From positions 186,001-250,000 of the forward strand of contig NZ_NQKX01000007.1 in the NCBI RefSeq assembly GCF_002252635.1: DNA of 64,000 bases. The letters run 5' to 3'. The first letter of the stretch is position 1; each line of letters opens with the position of its first letter. This document shows positions 1-9,090 of this stretch, piece after piece. Position numbers and translations under genes: made by a program. This stretch comes from Synechococcus sp. MW101C3 (GTDB taxonomy: Bacteria; Cyanobacteriota; Cyanobacteriia; PCC-6307; Cyanobiaceae). A model generated the notes under the pieces. That model searched no databases. It was not told the origin of the DNA and worked only from the letters and a program-made list of their open reading frames with translations.

Positions 1-261
1 CCTCTGTTCGAGGAAGTGATCTTTCGTGGTGTGCTGCTGCCGGTGGTGGCCCGCGACCTTGGACCCAGCTGGGGAGTGGTGATCAGTGCCACCATCTTCG
101 CGGTGGCGCACCTGAGTCTTGGGGAGCTTCCCGCCCTGTTCGTGCTGGGCCTGGCCCTGGGCTGGCTGCGGCTCAACAGCGGCCGGTTGAGTGCAAGTGT
201 GTGGCTGCATTCCCTCTGGAACGGCTTCACCTTCACCAACCTGCTTCTGCTGGGAAGCTGA
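1..261 (+). CDS. CPBP-family intramembrane metalloprotease (C-terminal part; 5' end outside window)
   Basis: The reading frame is open from base 1 and ends at a TGA, so only the last 86 codons are present. All three glutamate/histidine motifs of the CPBP (CAAX protease/bacteriocin-processing, Abi) family are visible: EEVIFR near the visible start, FAVAH about 30 residues later, and HSLWN near the C-terminus. The segments between them are hydrophobic, as expected for an inner- or thylakoid-membrane protease. The substrate is unknown; cyanobacteria carry many paralogues. A second, much larger CPBP protein lies at 43486. Family assignment is firm; physiological role is not. Confidence 0.85.
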   Translation, partial: PLFEEVIFRGVLLPVVARDLGPSWGVVISATIFAVAHLSLGELPALFVLGLALGWLRLNSGRLSASVWLHSLWNGFTFTNLLLLGS

Positions 262-318
262 CGTCGCCTTGCTGAGCCTGCGCACGCATGGTTCACTGGC
301 GGATCGAGGCACATTCCC

Positions 319-786
319 GTGGTCGCTGTCCCTTCAGCCGCACCTGCTGCAGCGCCCTCCCTTCACCGGCGCTCCTTCGCCGTCATCCACGGTTCTCTGT
401 CGTCGCGCAAGGTTGCGCGACAAGCTCCAGTTCTCGCCGTGCTTCACAAGGCTGCTGATGGTCTCCTGATCGCCCTTGGCGGCTCGATGATCGGTCTGGC
501 AGCCCTCACGGTCCACTGGCAGAGCCAATGGACCAGGAGCTACCAGGAATTGGAGTCGTCCCAGGTGCTTGAGCACCGCCTGCAGGAATCGGTGGCCCAG
601 TTGGAGCGCCATCACCTGACGGCGGCTCGGCGGCCCGGTCAGTTGATCCCGACGAGCATCCGCCAACTCGTTTATCTACCCTCGCCATCGGATCACCACA
701 AGGCCGCTGCGCAACTCCCCCTGCTCGGCCAGGTGAACGCCACCATGCTCGACGTCAGCCAGCGCACCGTTCGTCCTGGTTACTGA
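319..786 (+). CDS. FtsL-like small membrane protein upstream of ftsI
   Basis: 155 residues from a GTG start. The N-terminal ~45 residues are basic and Ala/Ser-rich. One transmembrane segment (about residues 46-68) follows, then a short coiled-coil-like stretch rich in Glu, Leu and Gln (about 70-105). This single-pass topology with a short extracytoplasmic coil, placed one base before ftsI, is what FtsL/divisome linker proteins look like. Sequence similarity to FtsL is not strong enough to name it. Co-transcription with ftsI is likely given the 1-bp gap. The function is inferred from topology and position only. Confidence 0.6.
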   Translation: MVAVPSAAPAAAPSLHRRSFAVIHGSLSSRKVARQAPVLAVLHKAADGLLIALGGSMIGLAALTVHWQSQWTRSYQELESSQVLEHRLQESVAQLERHHLTAARRPGQLIPTSIRQLVYLPSPSDHHKAAAQLPLLGQVNATMLDVSQRTVRPGY

Positions 787-787
787 G

Positions 788-2692
788 GTGGTGCGATCAA
801 GGGGATGGACCGGTTCCGCGCCGTCTGCGCCCATCCGGCGAAACGACCCCCCTGCGCGCGGTGGCCGCAACCGTCGGGTGGTTGCGTTGCAGTCGGTGCC
901 GGCAGGACGGCTAGTGGCCGTCTTCCTGCTGCTGGCCGCCGGCCTGGTCGGTCTGTCGATCCGCCTCGCCTGGCTGCAGGTCAAGGAAGGTGACCGGCTG
1001 CAGTCGAGGGCGCGCGCCGTTCAGACCCAGCAGGTGGAACCGATCGGCCGCCGCAGGCCGATCGTGGATCGCCAGGGGCGACTGGTGGCTCTCGATGAAG
1101 AGCGCTTCACCCTCTGGGCCCATCCCCGCTTTTTCAACTTTCCGGGCGATGACCCGCAATTGGTCCGCACGCCCACCGATGTGGCCCAGAGGCTGTCATC
1201 GGTGCTGGCCATGCCGGAAACCGCCCTCGTTCAGAGCATGGGGCCACGCCGCTCAGGAGTGAAACTCGCCACCGAGCTGGATCCGGAAACTGCCCGCCGC
1301 GTGCGGGAGCTGGGCATCAGCGGCTTGGATCTAGAGGCCTACCCCCAGCGCATCTATCCCCAGGGCCAGCTGTTCGCCAACGTGGTGGGGTTCCTCAATC
1401 TCGAACGGGTGGCCCAGGCGGGCCTTGAGCAGAGCCGCGACAAGGAACTCCGCCGCCACGAGGGCGTGCGCAAGATGCGCCGCGGCGCCGATGGCACCCC
1501 TCTGCCGGACGGCATCCAGGCAGGTGCCCTCTACAGCGACGACCTGAGGCTTCAGCTCACCCTCGACGCCAGGCTGCAGCAGGTGGCCCAGCAGGCGCTG
1601 GTGAAGCAGATGAAGCAATGGAAGGCGAAACGCGGCGCCGCCATGGTGATGGACGTGCGCAATGGCGAACTGCTGGCGCTGGCCTCCGCCCCCAGCTACG
1701 ACCCCAACCGGTTCTGGAGCTTCTCGCCGTCCCTCTTCCGGGAGTGGTCGGTGCAGGATCTCTACGAACCGGGCTCCACCTTCAAGCCGATCAACCTGGC
1801 GATTGCTTTGCAGGAAAAAGCGATCAAGGCCGATGGAAAAGTGAGCGACAGCGGCCAGCTCACAATCGGCGGCTGGCCGATCTTCAACCACGACCGCAAG
1901 GGCAACGGCCTGATCGATTTCCCCACCGTGCTGCAGGTGTCGAGCAACGTGGGCATGGTGCTGGCCATGCGGCAGGTGAAGCCGGCGCAGTTCTGGGAAT
2001 GGCTGCGCAGGATCGGCATCGACACGACACCGGACACCGACCTGCCGGGAGCCGTCGCCGGTCAGCTCAAGAGCCGGGAGATCTTCACCACCCAACCGAT
2101 CGAGCCGGCCACCGCGGCCTTTGGCCAGGGCTTCTCGCTCACCCCGCTCAAGCTGCTGCAGCTCCACGCCATGCTCGCCAACGGCGGCCGGCTGGTGAGC
2201 CCGCACATCACCCGCGGCCTGCGCTCGGGCGAAGGTCTGGCGGACGCCGCACCACCGGCCCAGGGCCTGCCGGTGCTGGATCCGGCCGTCACCAAGCAGG
2301 TGCTGGCCTGGATGGAATCGGTGGTGAAGAGCAGCAGCAGTCCTGGCGTGAAGATGGAGGGGTACCGGATCGGCGGCAAGACCGGCACGGCCCAGAAGGC
2401 CCTCAACGGCGTGTACATCGCCGGCGCCCGCATCTGTAGCTTCGTGGCCACGCTGCCGATCGAGGACCCCCGCTACGTGGTGCTGGTGGTGGTGGACGAA
2501 CCCCAGGGGTCCAATGCCTACGGCTCCACCGTGGCGGTGCCGGTGGCCCGGCAGATCATCGAAGCCCTGCTGGTGCTCGAAAAGGTGGCCCCCAGCGAAC
2601 CGGCGCCCAATCCCGCTGCGGCTGCAGGCGCTCAAGCTGGAGCTGCTGGCAGGACCACCCCGGCTCAGGGGGCCGCAACGGTGCGGGGTTGA
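788..2692 (+). CDS. ftsI: Peptidoglycan transpeptidase FtsI (PBP2B/PBP3-type penicillin-binding protein)
   Basis: 634 residues, GTG start. It cross-links septal peptidoglycan as the monofunctional class B transpeptidase of the divisome. A basic cytoplasmic tail is followed by a membrane anchor (about 38-60), a PBP dimerisation domain (about 80-250) and a transpeptidase domain. The active-site set is complete: STFK with Ser330/Lys333, SSN at 385-387, and KTGT beginning at Lys531. The C-terminus ends in an Ala/Pro/Gly-rich tail. It follows the FtsL-like gene with a 1-bp gap, supporting a small division operon. Length is normal for the family. Confidence 0.95.
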   Translation: MVRSRGWTGSAPSAPIRRNDPPARGGRNRRVVALQSVPAGRLVAVFLLLAAGLVGLSIRLAWLQVKEGDRLQSRARAVQTQQVEPIGRRRPIVDRQGRLVALDEERFTLWAHPRFFNFPGDDPQLVRTPTDVAQRLSSVLAMPETALVQSMGPRRSGVKLATELDPETARRVRELGISGLDLEAYPQRIYPQGQLFANVVGFLNLERVAQAGLEQSRDKELRRHEGVRKMRRGADGTPLPDGIQAGALYSDDLRLQLTLDARLQQVAQQALVKQMKQWKAKRGAAMVMDVRNGELLALASAPSYDPNRFWSFSPSLFREWSVQDLYEPGSTFKPINLAIALQEKAIKADGKVSDSGQLTIGGWPIFNHDRKGNGLIDFPTVLQVSSNVGMVLAMRQVKPAQFWEWLRRIGIDTTPDTDLPGAVAGQLKSREIFTTQPIEPATAAFGQGFSLTPLKLLQLHAMLANGGRLVSPHITRGLRSGEGLADAAPPAQGLPVLDPAVTKQVLAWMESVVKSSSSPGVKMEGYRIGGKTGTAQKALNGVYIAGARICSFVATLPIEDPRYVVLVVVDEPQGSNAYGSTVAVPVARQIIEALLVLEKVAPSEPAPNPAAAAGAQAGAAGRTTPAQGAATVRG

Positions 2693-2757
2693 GCACGGTC
2701 AGGAGTGGGCCGCAAAGCTGCTCGGTAGCTTGAGACTCCACGCTTGTGTGTGCAGCC

Positions 2758-3945
2758 ATGGCCAACCTGCTCGATCAACTCGCCGCCATGACCGTGGTGG
2801 TGGCGGACACGGGAGAGTTGGAAGCCATCAAGCAGTTCACCCCTCGGGACGCGACCACCAACCCGTCGCTGATCCTGGCGGCGGCCCAGATTCCCCTGTA
2901 TCAGGGCCTGATCGACGAATCCCTGCAGGCCTCCCGCCAGGTGATCGGCCCCGATGCACCGGCCGAGGCCGTGGTGCTGGAAGCGCTTGATGAAATCTGT
3001 GTCACCTTCGGCAAGGAGATCCTGCGCATCGTGCCTGGGCGGGTGTCCACGGAGGTGGATGCGCGGCTCAGCTTCGACACCGCCGCCTCAGTGGCCAAGG
3101 CCCGCAAGCTGATCGGCCTCTATGAGGAGGCCGGCATCGGCCGCGAGCGGGTGCTGATCAAGATCGCCTCCACCTGGGAAGGCATCAAGGCCGCAGAGGA
3201 GCTGGAGAAAGAAGGCATCCACTGCAACCTCACCCTGCTGTTCAGTTTCACCCAGGCGGTGGCCTGCGCTGAAGCCGGCGTCACCTTGATCTCTCCCTTC
3301 GTGGGCCGCATCCTCGACTGGTACAAGCAGGACACCGGCCGTGATCACTACCCGGGCCCGGAAGATCCCGGTGTGATCTCCGTCACCAGCATCTTTAACT
3401 ACTACAAAACGCACGGCTACACCACGGAAGTGATGGGAGCCAGCTTCCGCAACATCGAGGAGATCATTGAACTTGCCGGCTGCGACCTGCTCACGATCTC
3501 GCCCAAGCTGCTCGACCAGTTGCGGCAACGGGAGGGGGTTCTGATCCGGAAGCTCGACGCGGAGGCGCCGGCGGCCTCCGAAGCCAAGCTGCAGCTTGAT
3601 CGCGCCGGATTCGAGGCGCGCATGGCCAACGACCGCATGGCCAGCGAGAAGCTGGAGGAAGGCATCAGCGGCTTCTGCAAGGCGATCGAAACGCTCGAAG
3701 CCCAGCTGGCCCACCGGCTGGCTGAACTGGAGGGTGAAGCCGCCTTCGCCCATGCCGCCCAGGAGATCTTCCTGCTCAACGACATGGATGGCGACGGCTG
3801 CATCACCCGCGAGGAATGGCTCGGCAGCGACGCGGTGTTCGACGCGCTCGACACCGACCATGATGGCCGCCTGGTCCCGGAGGACGTCCGTGGCGGCCTC
3901 GGCGCACCGCTGGCGCTCTCTCTCTCAGCAACGGCCGCCGGCTGA
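2758..3945 (+). CDS. tal: Transaldolase with C-terminal EF-hand pair
   Basis: Transaldolase transfers a dihydroxyacetone unit between sugar phosphates in the pentose-phosphate pathway. The ATG at 2758 gives 395 residues; an in-frame GTG four codons upstream is possible but less likely. The Schiff-base lysine is in LIKIAST (about Lys135), and TTNPSL near the N-terminus is typical of class I transaldolases. After about residue 325 the protein continues into two acidic loops, [12 protein letters not shown] (about 342) and [12 protein letters not shown] (about 365). Both have the Asp/Gly/Glu spacing of calcium-binding EF-hands. A coiled linker joins the two parts. Confidence 0.93.
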   Translation: MANLLDQLAAMTVVVADTGELEAIKQFTPRDATTNPSLILAAAQIPLYQGLIDESLQASRQVIGPDAPAEAVVLEALDEICVTFGKEILRIVPGRVSTEVDARLSFDTAASVAKARKLIGLYEEAGIGRERVLIKIASTWEGIKAAEELEKEGIHCNLTLLFSFTQAVACAEAGVTLISPFVGRILDWYKQDTGRDHYPGPEDPGVISVTSIFNYYKTHGYTTEVMGASFRNIEEIIELAGCDLLTISPKLLDQLRQREGVLIRKLDAEAPAASEAKLQLDRAGFEARMANDRMASEKLEEGISGFCKAIETLEAQLAHRLAELEGEAAFAHAAQEIFLLNDMDGDGCITREEWLGSDAVFDALDTDHDGRLVPEDVRGGLGAPLALSLSATAAG

Positions 3946-3956
3946 GGGCGTCCTCG

Positions 3957-4004
3957 GCTGAAGCAGCCTTGAGCTGAAGGAGTGCTGGGCTGAAGGAGCC
4001 CTTA
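3957..4004 (+). repeat. Three tandem copies of a 16-bp repeat after tal
   Basis: The decamer gctgaagSag begins at 3957, 3973 and 3989, giving an exact 16-bp period, with the other six bases diverging between copies. It lies between tal and the cNMP-binding gene. It is short and may simply be slippage-derived. No hairpin or T-run accompanies it, so I do not call a terminator. Confidence 0.6.
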
Positions 4005-4043
4005 ACCTCCGGGGCTCACACTGGGATCAGTTGCCCACCGGCC

Positions 4044-4427
4044 ATGACCGTTCACGCCCTCGACACGATGCGTGCCCTCGCCTCCCAGGGAGAAGTGTGC
4101 GCCTTTGCCGCCGGCGAGCGTATCTTCAGCGCCGGTGATTCCGGCGACTGCATGTTCGGTGTGCTGGAGGGTGTGGTTCAGCTCAGCTGGAACGGCGATG
4201 CCGCCCATGAGGAGATCCAGGCGGGCGATGTGTTCGGGGCAGGCGCCCTGGTCACCGGCGATCACCGCCGTTATGGCAACGCCACGGCCTTGAACGACTG
4301 CCGCCTCCTGGTGATGAACCGCGAGAAGTTCCTGTTCGCCGTGCAGGAATCGCCCATGTTCGCCATCGAGCTGCTCGGCTCGATCGACGAACGGCTGCGC
4401 CACATCAAGGATTCCCTGCGCCGCTGA
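4044..4427 (+). CDS. Stand-alone cyclic-nucleotide-binding-domain protein
   Basis: 127 residues forming a single Crp/Fnr-type cNMP-binding beta-roll (FAAGERIFSAGDSGDCMF, then EIQAGDVFGAGALV). There is no C-terminal helix-turn-helix, so it is not a Crp transcription factor. The Arg-Ser/Ala phosphate cassette of true cAMP binders is not evident; the matching region reads GAGALVTGDHRRYG. Ligand binding is therefore uncertain. It sits downstream of tal on the same strand, and its last 23 bases overlap the convergent flavoprotein gene. Role unknown. Confidence 0.8.
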   Translation: MTVHALDTMRALASQGEVCAFAAGERIFSAGDSGDCMFGVLEGVVQLSWNGDAAHEEIQAGDVFGAGALVTGDHRRYGNATALNDCRLLVMNREKFLFAVQESPMFAIELLGSIDERLRHIKDSLRR

Positions 4428-5547
4428 GCAGCAGCCGGCGGATCACCCGCTGGGCGATGTCGCCGTAGCCCATGTCGCCCGAGAGGATCTGGGCGATGCG
4501 CTGCGGCGCCGTGGGGCGCTTGATACCCAGCTGATAGCCCACCCGCGGCACCCGATAGAACACCTGGGCGATGCGGCGCCCCCAGGCCATTGAGCTGCCC
4601 CACTCCTTGCGCATGGTGTCGCTGTAGGCGGCCAGGGCTGCGCTGTCGCCCGACAGCCAGCCATCCATTCCTGCCGCAGCGCGGGTGGCACTCAACAGGG
4701 CTGGCCGCAATCCTTCCGCCAGAAAGGGGTCGCAGAGGGAGGCGGCATCACCCACCACCGCCAGGCCATCGCCATGCAGGCGGTGGTGGCCATCCCACAC
4801 CCGCAGCGGCCACTGGCGCCGCACGCCGCTGGCGGCCTCGAAGCCAAGGCTGGGCAACAGCCGGGCCAGGGCAGCCTCACCATCGACAAGATCCCGGCCC
4901 AGGAAGGTGCCCACCCCCACGCTCACGCCCCCCTCGCGGGGAAACGCCCAGCAGAAGCCGTGGCGCACCAGGCCGAATTCAAAGCGGGCCGTGTCCGGCT
5001 CCAGCGCGGCGCCCTCCAGCTCCACCGACAGAGCCGCGGCGTAACGGGGGCGCGGTGACCCCAGCCCCAGAGGAGCGGCGAGGCGCGAACAGGCGCCATC
5101 GGCGATCACCACGGCCCTGGCCTGCAGGGCGCCGCCCCGTTCCAGCTGCACCTGCCAGTGCTCCCCCTGCCGCACGATGGCGCTGACGGCAGTGCCGGCC
5201 ATCAGGTCGGCGCCCGCCGCCACGGCCTGCCGGGCCAGGAAGGCGTCGAGCACGGAGCGGCGCACGATCCAGAACGGCGATGCCCCCGGCAGCTCCGCCA
5301 GCACAGGATCCTCCAGGCACCAGGTGAACCGCACCTGTGTGATCACCCGATCCACGGCCGGCGCGAGATCAAAGGGGAACCAGCGCTGCACCGAGGCTGC
5401 CATGCCGCCACCACAGGGCTTGGCGCGCGGCATCTCCGCCGCCTCCAGCAGCTTCACGCGCCAGCCCTTAGCCGCCAGCTGGAAAGCGCTCGCCGCTCCG
5501 GCAGCTCCGCTGCCGACGACGATCACATCGGCATCCAGCGGACTCAA
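4405..5547 (-). CDS. Geranylgeranyl-reductase-family FAD-dependent oxidoreductase
   Basis: 380 residues. The TTG start overlaps the frr stop (TTGA). The N-terminal dinucleotide-binding fold is clear ([18 protein letters not shown]), followed by the KPCGGG motif typical of the geranylgeranyl reductase/ChlP family and a [18 protein letters not shown]-contact motif near residue 270. Such enzymes saturate prenyl chains using NAD(P)H, or act as related flavin monooxygenases. Whether this is the main ChlP for chlorophyll phytol or a paralogue cannot be settled here, so no symbol is given. It is the last gene of the leftward pyrH-frr cluster. Confidence 0.8.
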   Translation of the reverse strand: MSPLDADVIVVGSGAAGAASAFQLAAKGWRVKLLEAAEMPRAKPCGGGMAASVQRWFPFDLAPAVDRVITQVRFTWCLEDPVLAELPGASPFWIVRRSVLDAFLARQAVAAGADLMAGTAVSAIVRQGEHWQVQLERGGALQARAVVIADGACSRLAAPLGLGSPRPRYAAALSVELEGAALEPDTARFEFGLVRHGFCWAFPREGGVSVGVGTFLGRDLVDGEAALARLLPSLGFEAASGVRRQWPLRVWDGHHRLHGDGLAVVGDAASLCDPFLAEGLRPALLSATRAAAGMDGWLSGDSAALAAYSDTMRKEWGSSMAWGRRIAQVFYRVPRVGYQLGIKRPTAPQRIAQILSGDMGYGDIAQRVIRRLLLSGAGNP

Positions 5548-6083
5548 ACCCGAAGGATGTCGGCTTCCTTCTCCGCCAGGTGCTTCTCAAGCTCGGCAAT
5601 GAAGCGGTCGGTGAGCTTCTGCACGTTGTCCTGCTGATCGCGGCTCTGATCCTCGGAAAGCTCGCCGTCCTTCTCCTGCTTCTTGAGCTTCTCGATGGCG
5701 TCACGGCGCAGATTGCGCAGGGCCACCTTGCCTTCCTCGGCGTAGCGGGAGGCCAGCTTGCAGAAATCCTTGCGGCGCTCTTCGGTGAGCGGCGGGATAT
5801 TGATGCGGATCACCTTGCCGTCATTGTTGGGGGTGAGGCCCAGATCACTCATGGAGATCGCCTTCTCGATCAAGCCCATCGAACCGGAATCGAAGGGCTG
5901 GATCTGGATCGTCTGAGAGTCGGGCGTGGAGATGGTGGCGAGGGAACGCAGGGGGGTATCTGCGCCGTAGTACTCCACGCTGAGCTTGTCGAGCAGGGAG
6001 GGGTTGGCCCGGCCGGTGCGAATCGTATTGAAGGTGCGCTGGGTGGCTTCCACCGACTTGCGCATGCTGGCTTCGAGTTCCAT
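5544..6083 (-). CDS. frr: Ribosome recycling factor
   Basis: 179 residues from the ATG at 6083, giving the normal RRF beginning ([15 protein letters not shown]). The frame is open further upstream but that extension overlaps pyrH and is unlike the family. Diagnostic sequences are [13 protein letters not shown] near residue 20, [15 protein letters not shown] in the middle and a Lys/Glu-rich three-helix-bundle C-terminus. With EF-G it splits post-termination ribosomes. It lies 25 bp downstream of pyrH, the common bacterial pyrH-frr arrangement, and overlaps the next gene by four bases. Confidence 0.96.
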   Translation of the reverse strand: MELEASMRKSVEATQRTFNTIRTGRANPSLLDKLSVEYYGADTPLRSLATISTPDSQTIQIQPFDSGSMGLIEKAISMSDLGLTPNNDGKVIRINIPPLTEERRKDFCKLASRYAEEGKVALRNLRRDAIEKLKKQEKDGELSEDQSRDQQDNVQKLTDRFIAELEKHLAEKEADILRV

Positions 6084-6108
6084 GAAGGAGTGGGGTGAGG
6101 GGAAGGGC

Positions 6109-6822
6109 TCAGCGGGCCGGGGTGATGCGGGTGCCGATCGGCTCACCCGCCACGGCGCGACCGATGTTGCCGGCACCGAAGAGATCGAACACCACGATCG
6201 GGATGGCGTTGTCCTTGCACAGGGCGATGGCGGTGCTGTCCATGACGGCCAGTTCGCCGCTCAGCACATCCTGGAAGGTGAGGCTCTCGTACCGAACGGC
6301 ATCCGGGTAGCGGGCGGGATCCTTGTCGTAGACCCCATCCACCTTGGTGGCCTTGAACACCACGTCCGCGTTGATCTCGGCCGCCCGCAGAGCGGCGGTG
6401 GTGTCGGTGGTGAAGAAGGGGTTGCCGCAGCCGGCGCCGAACACCACCACCCGCCCTTTCTCCAGGTGGCGGATCGCCCGGCGCCGGATATAGGGCTCGG
6501 CCACTTCCTGCATGCCGATCGCCGTCTGCACGCGAGTGGGAACACCGGCGCGCTCAAGGGCGTCCTGAAGGGTGATGGCGTTCATCACCGTGGCCAGCAT
6601 GCCCACGTAATCGGCGGTGGCACGGTCCATGCCTGCCGAGGAACCCTTGAGGCCCCGGAAGATGTTGCCGCCACCCACCACGATCGCCAGTTCGGTGCCG
6701 GAAGCCACCACAGCCGCCACATCCGTGGCGATCGACTGGACAATGGCCGGATCTATGCCATAGCCGAGCTCCCCCATCAGCGCTTCCCCGCTGAGTTTGA
6801 GCAGGACGCGCTTGAATGCCAT
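6109..6822 (-). CDS. pyrH: UMP kinase
   Basis: 237 residues, the standard length for bacterial hexameric UMP kinase (amino-acid-kinase fold), which phosphorylates UMP to UDP for RNA and cell-wall precursor synthesis. Recognisable signatures are [10 protein letters not shown] at the N-terminus, [10 protein letters not shown] near residue 55, [15 protein letters not shown] near 135 and [13 protein letters not shown] near 160. It precedes frr by 25 bp on the same strand, so the two are very likely co-transcribed. Confidence 0.97.
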   Translation of the reverse strand: MAFKRVLLKLSGEALMGELGYGIDPAIVQSIATDVAAVVASGTELAIVVGGGNIFRGLKGSSAGMDRATADYVGMLATVMNAITLQDALERAGVPTRVQTAIGMQEVAEPYIRRRAIRHLEKGRVVVFGAGCGNPFFTTDTTAALRAAEINADVVFKATKVDGVYDKDPARYPDAVRYESLTFQDVLSGELAVMDSTAIALCKDNAIPIVVFDLFGAGNIGRAVAGEPIGTRITPAR

Positions 6823-6877
6823 CGTTATGAGCGCTCAGCCGCTGCGGACGGCCGAACAGTAGCAAGCATGGCGGTCG

Positions 6878-7642
6878 CTAGAACTCGATGCCGGCCTGCG
6901 CTTTCACACCCTGCTCACGGAAGGGGTGGCGCACCAGGCGCATTTCCGTCACCAGATCCGCCCGTTCAAGCAGCGCCGGCGGCGCCCCACGCCCGGTGAG
7001 CGCCACATGGGTGAGCGGTGGCCTTCGGCTCAGCCCATCGAGTACCTGCTCAACAGCGAGATAGCCCAATTTGATGGCTACGTTCACCTCATCAAGAACC
7101 ACGAGCTTGCGGCCGGCGTCTTCGAGGTAGGTGAGCGATGTCTGCCAGGCCTGCTGCACCAGCGCGCGGTCACGCTCCCGGTCCTGGGTCTCCCAGGTGA
7201 ATCCCTCTCCCAGGGCGCGCCAGTGCAGCGCCTCACCGAACAGCTCGAGGGCGCGGGCTTCACCCGGCTGCCAGCCCCCCTTGATGAACTGCACCACAGC
7301 CACCTGCTCACCGTGCCCCAGGGTGCGCAGCACCAATCCCAGCGCTGCGGTGGTCTTGCCCTTGCCGTCGCCGGTGAACACCAGCACCAGACCCTTCTCC
7401 AGGTTGCGCTCCCCCACCCGCTGGCGCTGCACCTCCTGACGCCGCTGCATGCGGCGGCGGTAGGCCTCCCCATCGGCCTCCGGCGCCAGAGCCCCTCCGG
7501 GACCCAGGCGGGCCGCCTCCTGATCCAGCGCGCTGGCATCGGGAACTGGGGCGGTGACAGCCAGGTCGGTGGCAGCAAGGGACGTAGGAGGCGGGGTAGT
7601 GGCAGCGGAGCTGGCCGTCGAATCGGTGCTGGAGCGGGTCAT
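6878..7642 (-). CDS. cobO: Cob(I)yrinic acid a,c-diamide adenosyltransferase
   Basis: It adenosylates cobalt in (pseudo)cobalamin biosynthesis. The ATG at 7642 gives 254 residues; an upstream in-frame ATG at 7696 would add 18. A Ser/Thr/Ala-rich N-terminal extension of about 75 residues precedes the CobO/BtuR core. The P-loop GDGKGKTTAALG, VVQFIKGGW and LVVLDEVNVAI are all present, and the C-terminal LTGRGAPPALLERADLVTEM is typical. It lies 55 bp upstream of pyrH on the same strand. No cobalamin riboswitch was recognised upstream. Confidence 0.92.
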   Translation of the reverse strand: MTRSSTDSTASSAATTPPPTSLAATDLAVTAPVPDASALDQEAARLGPGGALAPEADGEAYRRRMQRRQEVQRQRVGERNLEKGLVLVFTGDGKGKTTAALGLVLRTLGHGEQVAVVQFIKGGWQPGEARALELFGEALHWRALGEGFTWETQDRERDRALVQQAWQTSLTYLEDAGRKLVVLDEVNVAIKLGYLAVEQVLDGLSRRPPLTHVALTGRGAPPALLERADLVTEMRLVRHPFREQGVKAQAGIEF

Positions 7643-7711
7643 TGGGTCAGGCCAGGGGGCAGAGGCCAGGGGGTTGCAGCGGCGTAGCAGCGGCACCCCC
7701 TGCCGTGAGCA

Positions 7712-7732
7712 GGGCAGGGCCGCATCCTGCCC
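7712..7732 (-). terminator. GC-rich hairpin just after the recombinase gene
   Basis: A 7-bp perfect inverted repeat (gggcagg / cctgccc) with a 7-base loop lies four bases beyond the stop of the leftward recombinase gene. There is no T-run on the minus strand, so intrinsic termination is doubtful. It may only be an mRNA 3'-end stabiliser or chance in GC-rich DNA. Confidence 0.25.
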
Positions 7733-7735
7733 GAC

Positions 7736-8968
7736 TCAGCCGGCACGGCGGCGGGAGAGGGCGGCGTCCACGGCCTGCTGCTGATCGCGGCGCGTGATCC
7801 AGTGGTGATAAGTGCGCGTATGGATTGACACCGAGTGCCCCATCATCCGTGCCGCCACGGTGTCGGGCAGGCCGATGTGGATCGTGCGCACGGCCCAGGC
7901 ATGGCGCAGGTCGTAGGGGGTGATCGGCAACTCGTAACGGCGAAACTGCTCCGCCACACGCCGGCCCACCTGCTGCAGGGTGGTGGTGCGCAGATCGGTG
8001 CAGACCGGTGGCAGGGCCCCCGTCTCCAGAGCGAGGCGTGGCAGCTCGAAGCGCTCCACCCAGTCGGGCTGGAACGGCCACACCTGGTGCTCACCGGTTT
8101 TGCTGGTGGGAAGCACCCGGATCACCCGATCACCGCCGGGCAGCAGGGCGCTCAGATCGGAGAAGAACACCTCGTGGTTGCGCAGGCCGTAGGTGGCCAT
8201 CAGGCCATAGGCGAGCCGCCAGCCGGGATTGGGGATCCGCTCCACCAGCTGCTCCACCAGAGCATCACTCGGCAGCTGGCGGAACTGGGCCCGGTGCAGG
8301 CCGTAGCCGCCGGCCCTTGCGCTCCAGTCGGCGGGCAGGTCGATCGCCACCACCTCGGCCAGGGCCGCCAGGGCAGTGCCGCACTGCTGGCGGCTGCGGC
8401 TGGCGGCGGGGTAGCTCTCCAGCACCTGCAGCAGCAGCTCCCCGTCGAGCCGGGCCCCGGCGGCGCGGGCGGCCAGGCGCCGCACATAGGGCAGATAGGC
8501 CGCCGTCCAGGTGGTGCGGGTGCCGGCCGGGTTGCGGCGACGGCGAGGGTCCTCGAAGAACTGGCGCTCGAAACGCTCCAGCGCGGCATCGAGCGCGGTG
8601 GCCGCCGCACGGGTGACACCGATGCCGCCGGCAGAGGGGTTGGTGGCGGGCCGCCCCGCCGCCGGCGCAGTGGGCCAGGTGAAGCGCTGCTGCTGGAGCT
8701 CCTGCTGCACGCGGCGCAGTTCACGGCGGGCCTGACGCAGTCCCTCCGCATCGGCGGGCAGCCCCAGGCTGAGCCGTTGCACACGGAAACGCCCGCTGCC
8801 CCGCCGGCAGGGCAGCGGGCCGCGCAGGCCGAGGCGCTGGCCGCGTCGCTCCAGACGCAGGGCGACACCGGCGGCGGCCAGCTGGGCGTTGCCGAACTGG
8901 AGTTCAGCGTCGAGCCCCGCCAGGCCCGGTGCGCCGGCCGCTGCAGCGCTCACCGCTTGTTCGCTCAC
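7736..8968 (-). CDS. Tyrosine recombinase / phage-integrase-family protein
   Basis: 410 residues from a GTG. The C-terminal catalytic half has the tyrosine recombinase set: Arg in YGLRNHE, His-x-x-Arg in LRHAWAVR, His in MMGHSVSIHTRTYHHW, and the nucleophilic Tyr in that same motif. The N-terminal half (about 1-230) is Arg/Ala-rich and helical and may hold a SAM-like DNA-binding domain. No att repeats, tRNA or phage genes flank it, and it sits among housekeeping genes. A chromosomal recombinase (for example dimer resolution or a domesticated integrase) is more likely than an active mobile element. Confidence 0.85.
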   Translation of the reverse strand: MSEQAVSAAAAGAPGLAGLDAELQFGNAQLAAAGVALRLERRGQRLGLRGPLPCRRGSGRFRVQRLSLGLPADAEGLRQARRELRRVQQELQQQRFTWPTAPAAGRPATNPSAGGIGVTRAAATALDAALERFERQFFEDPRRRRNPAGTRTTWTAAYLPYVRRLAARAAGARLDGELLLQVLESYPAASRSRQQCGTALAALAEVVAIDLPADWSARAGGYGLHRAQFRQLPSDALVEQLVERIPNPGWRLAYGLMATYGLRNHEVFFSDLSALLPGGDRVIRVLPTSKTGEHQVWPFQPDWVERFELPRLALETGALPPVCTDLRTTTLQQVGRRVAEQFRRYELPITPYDLRHAWAVRTIHIGLPDTVAARMMGHSVSIHTRTYHHWITRRDQQQAVDAALSRRRAG

Positions 8969-9090
8969 CCCCGTTGCCGTTGCTCAGGCAGGTGCCGACG
9001 GTATCGGCACGGCCGTGGCCACGCCAGCCGGCGGTGAGCAGCCTCGGAGGGGCAGCGTTACGCTCGGCTGACTTGACGGAATGATCTGGC

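Noticed and set aside
1331-2635. 434-codon frame antisense to ftsI
   Set aside because: Shadow of the transpeptidase; no domain or plausible start context.
7736-8968. Active prophage or integrative element at the recombinase gene
   Set aside because: No att repeats, tRNA, excisionase or phage genes; flanks are housekeeping genes (cobO, pyrH, hemH).
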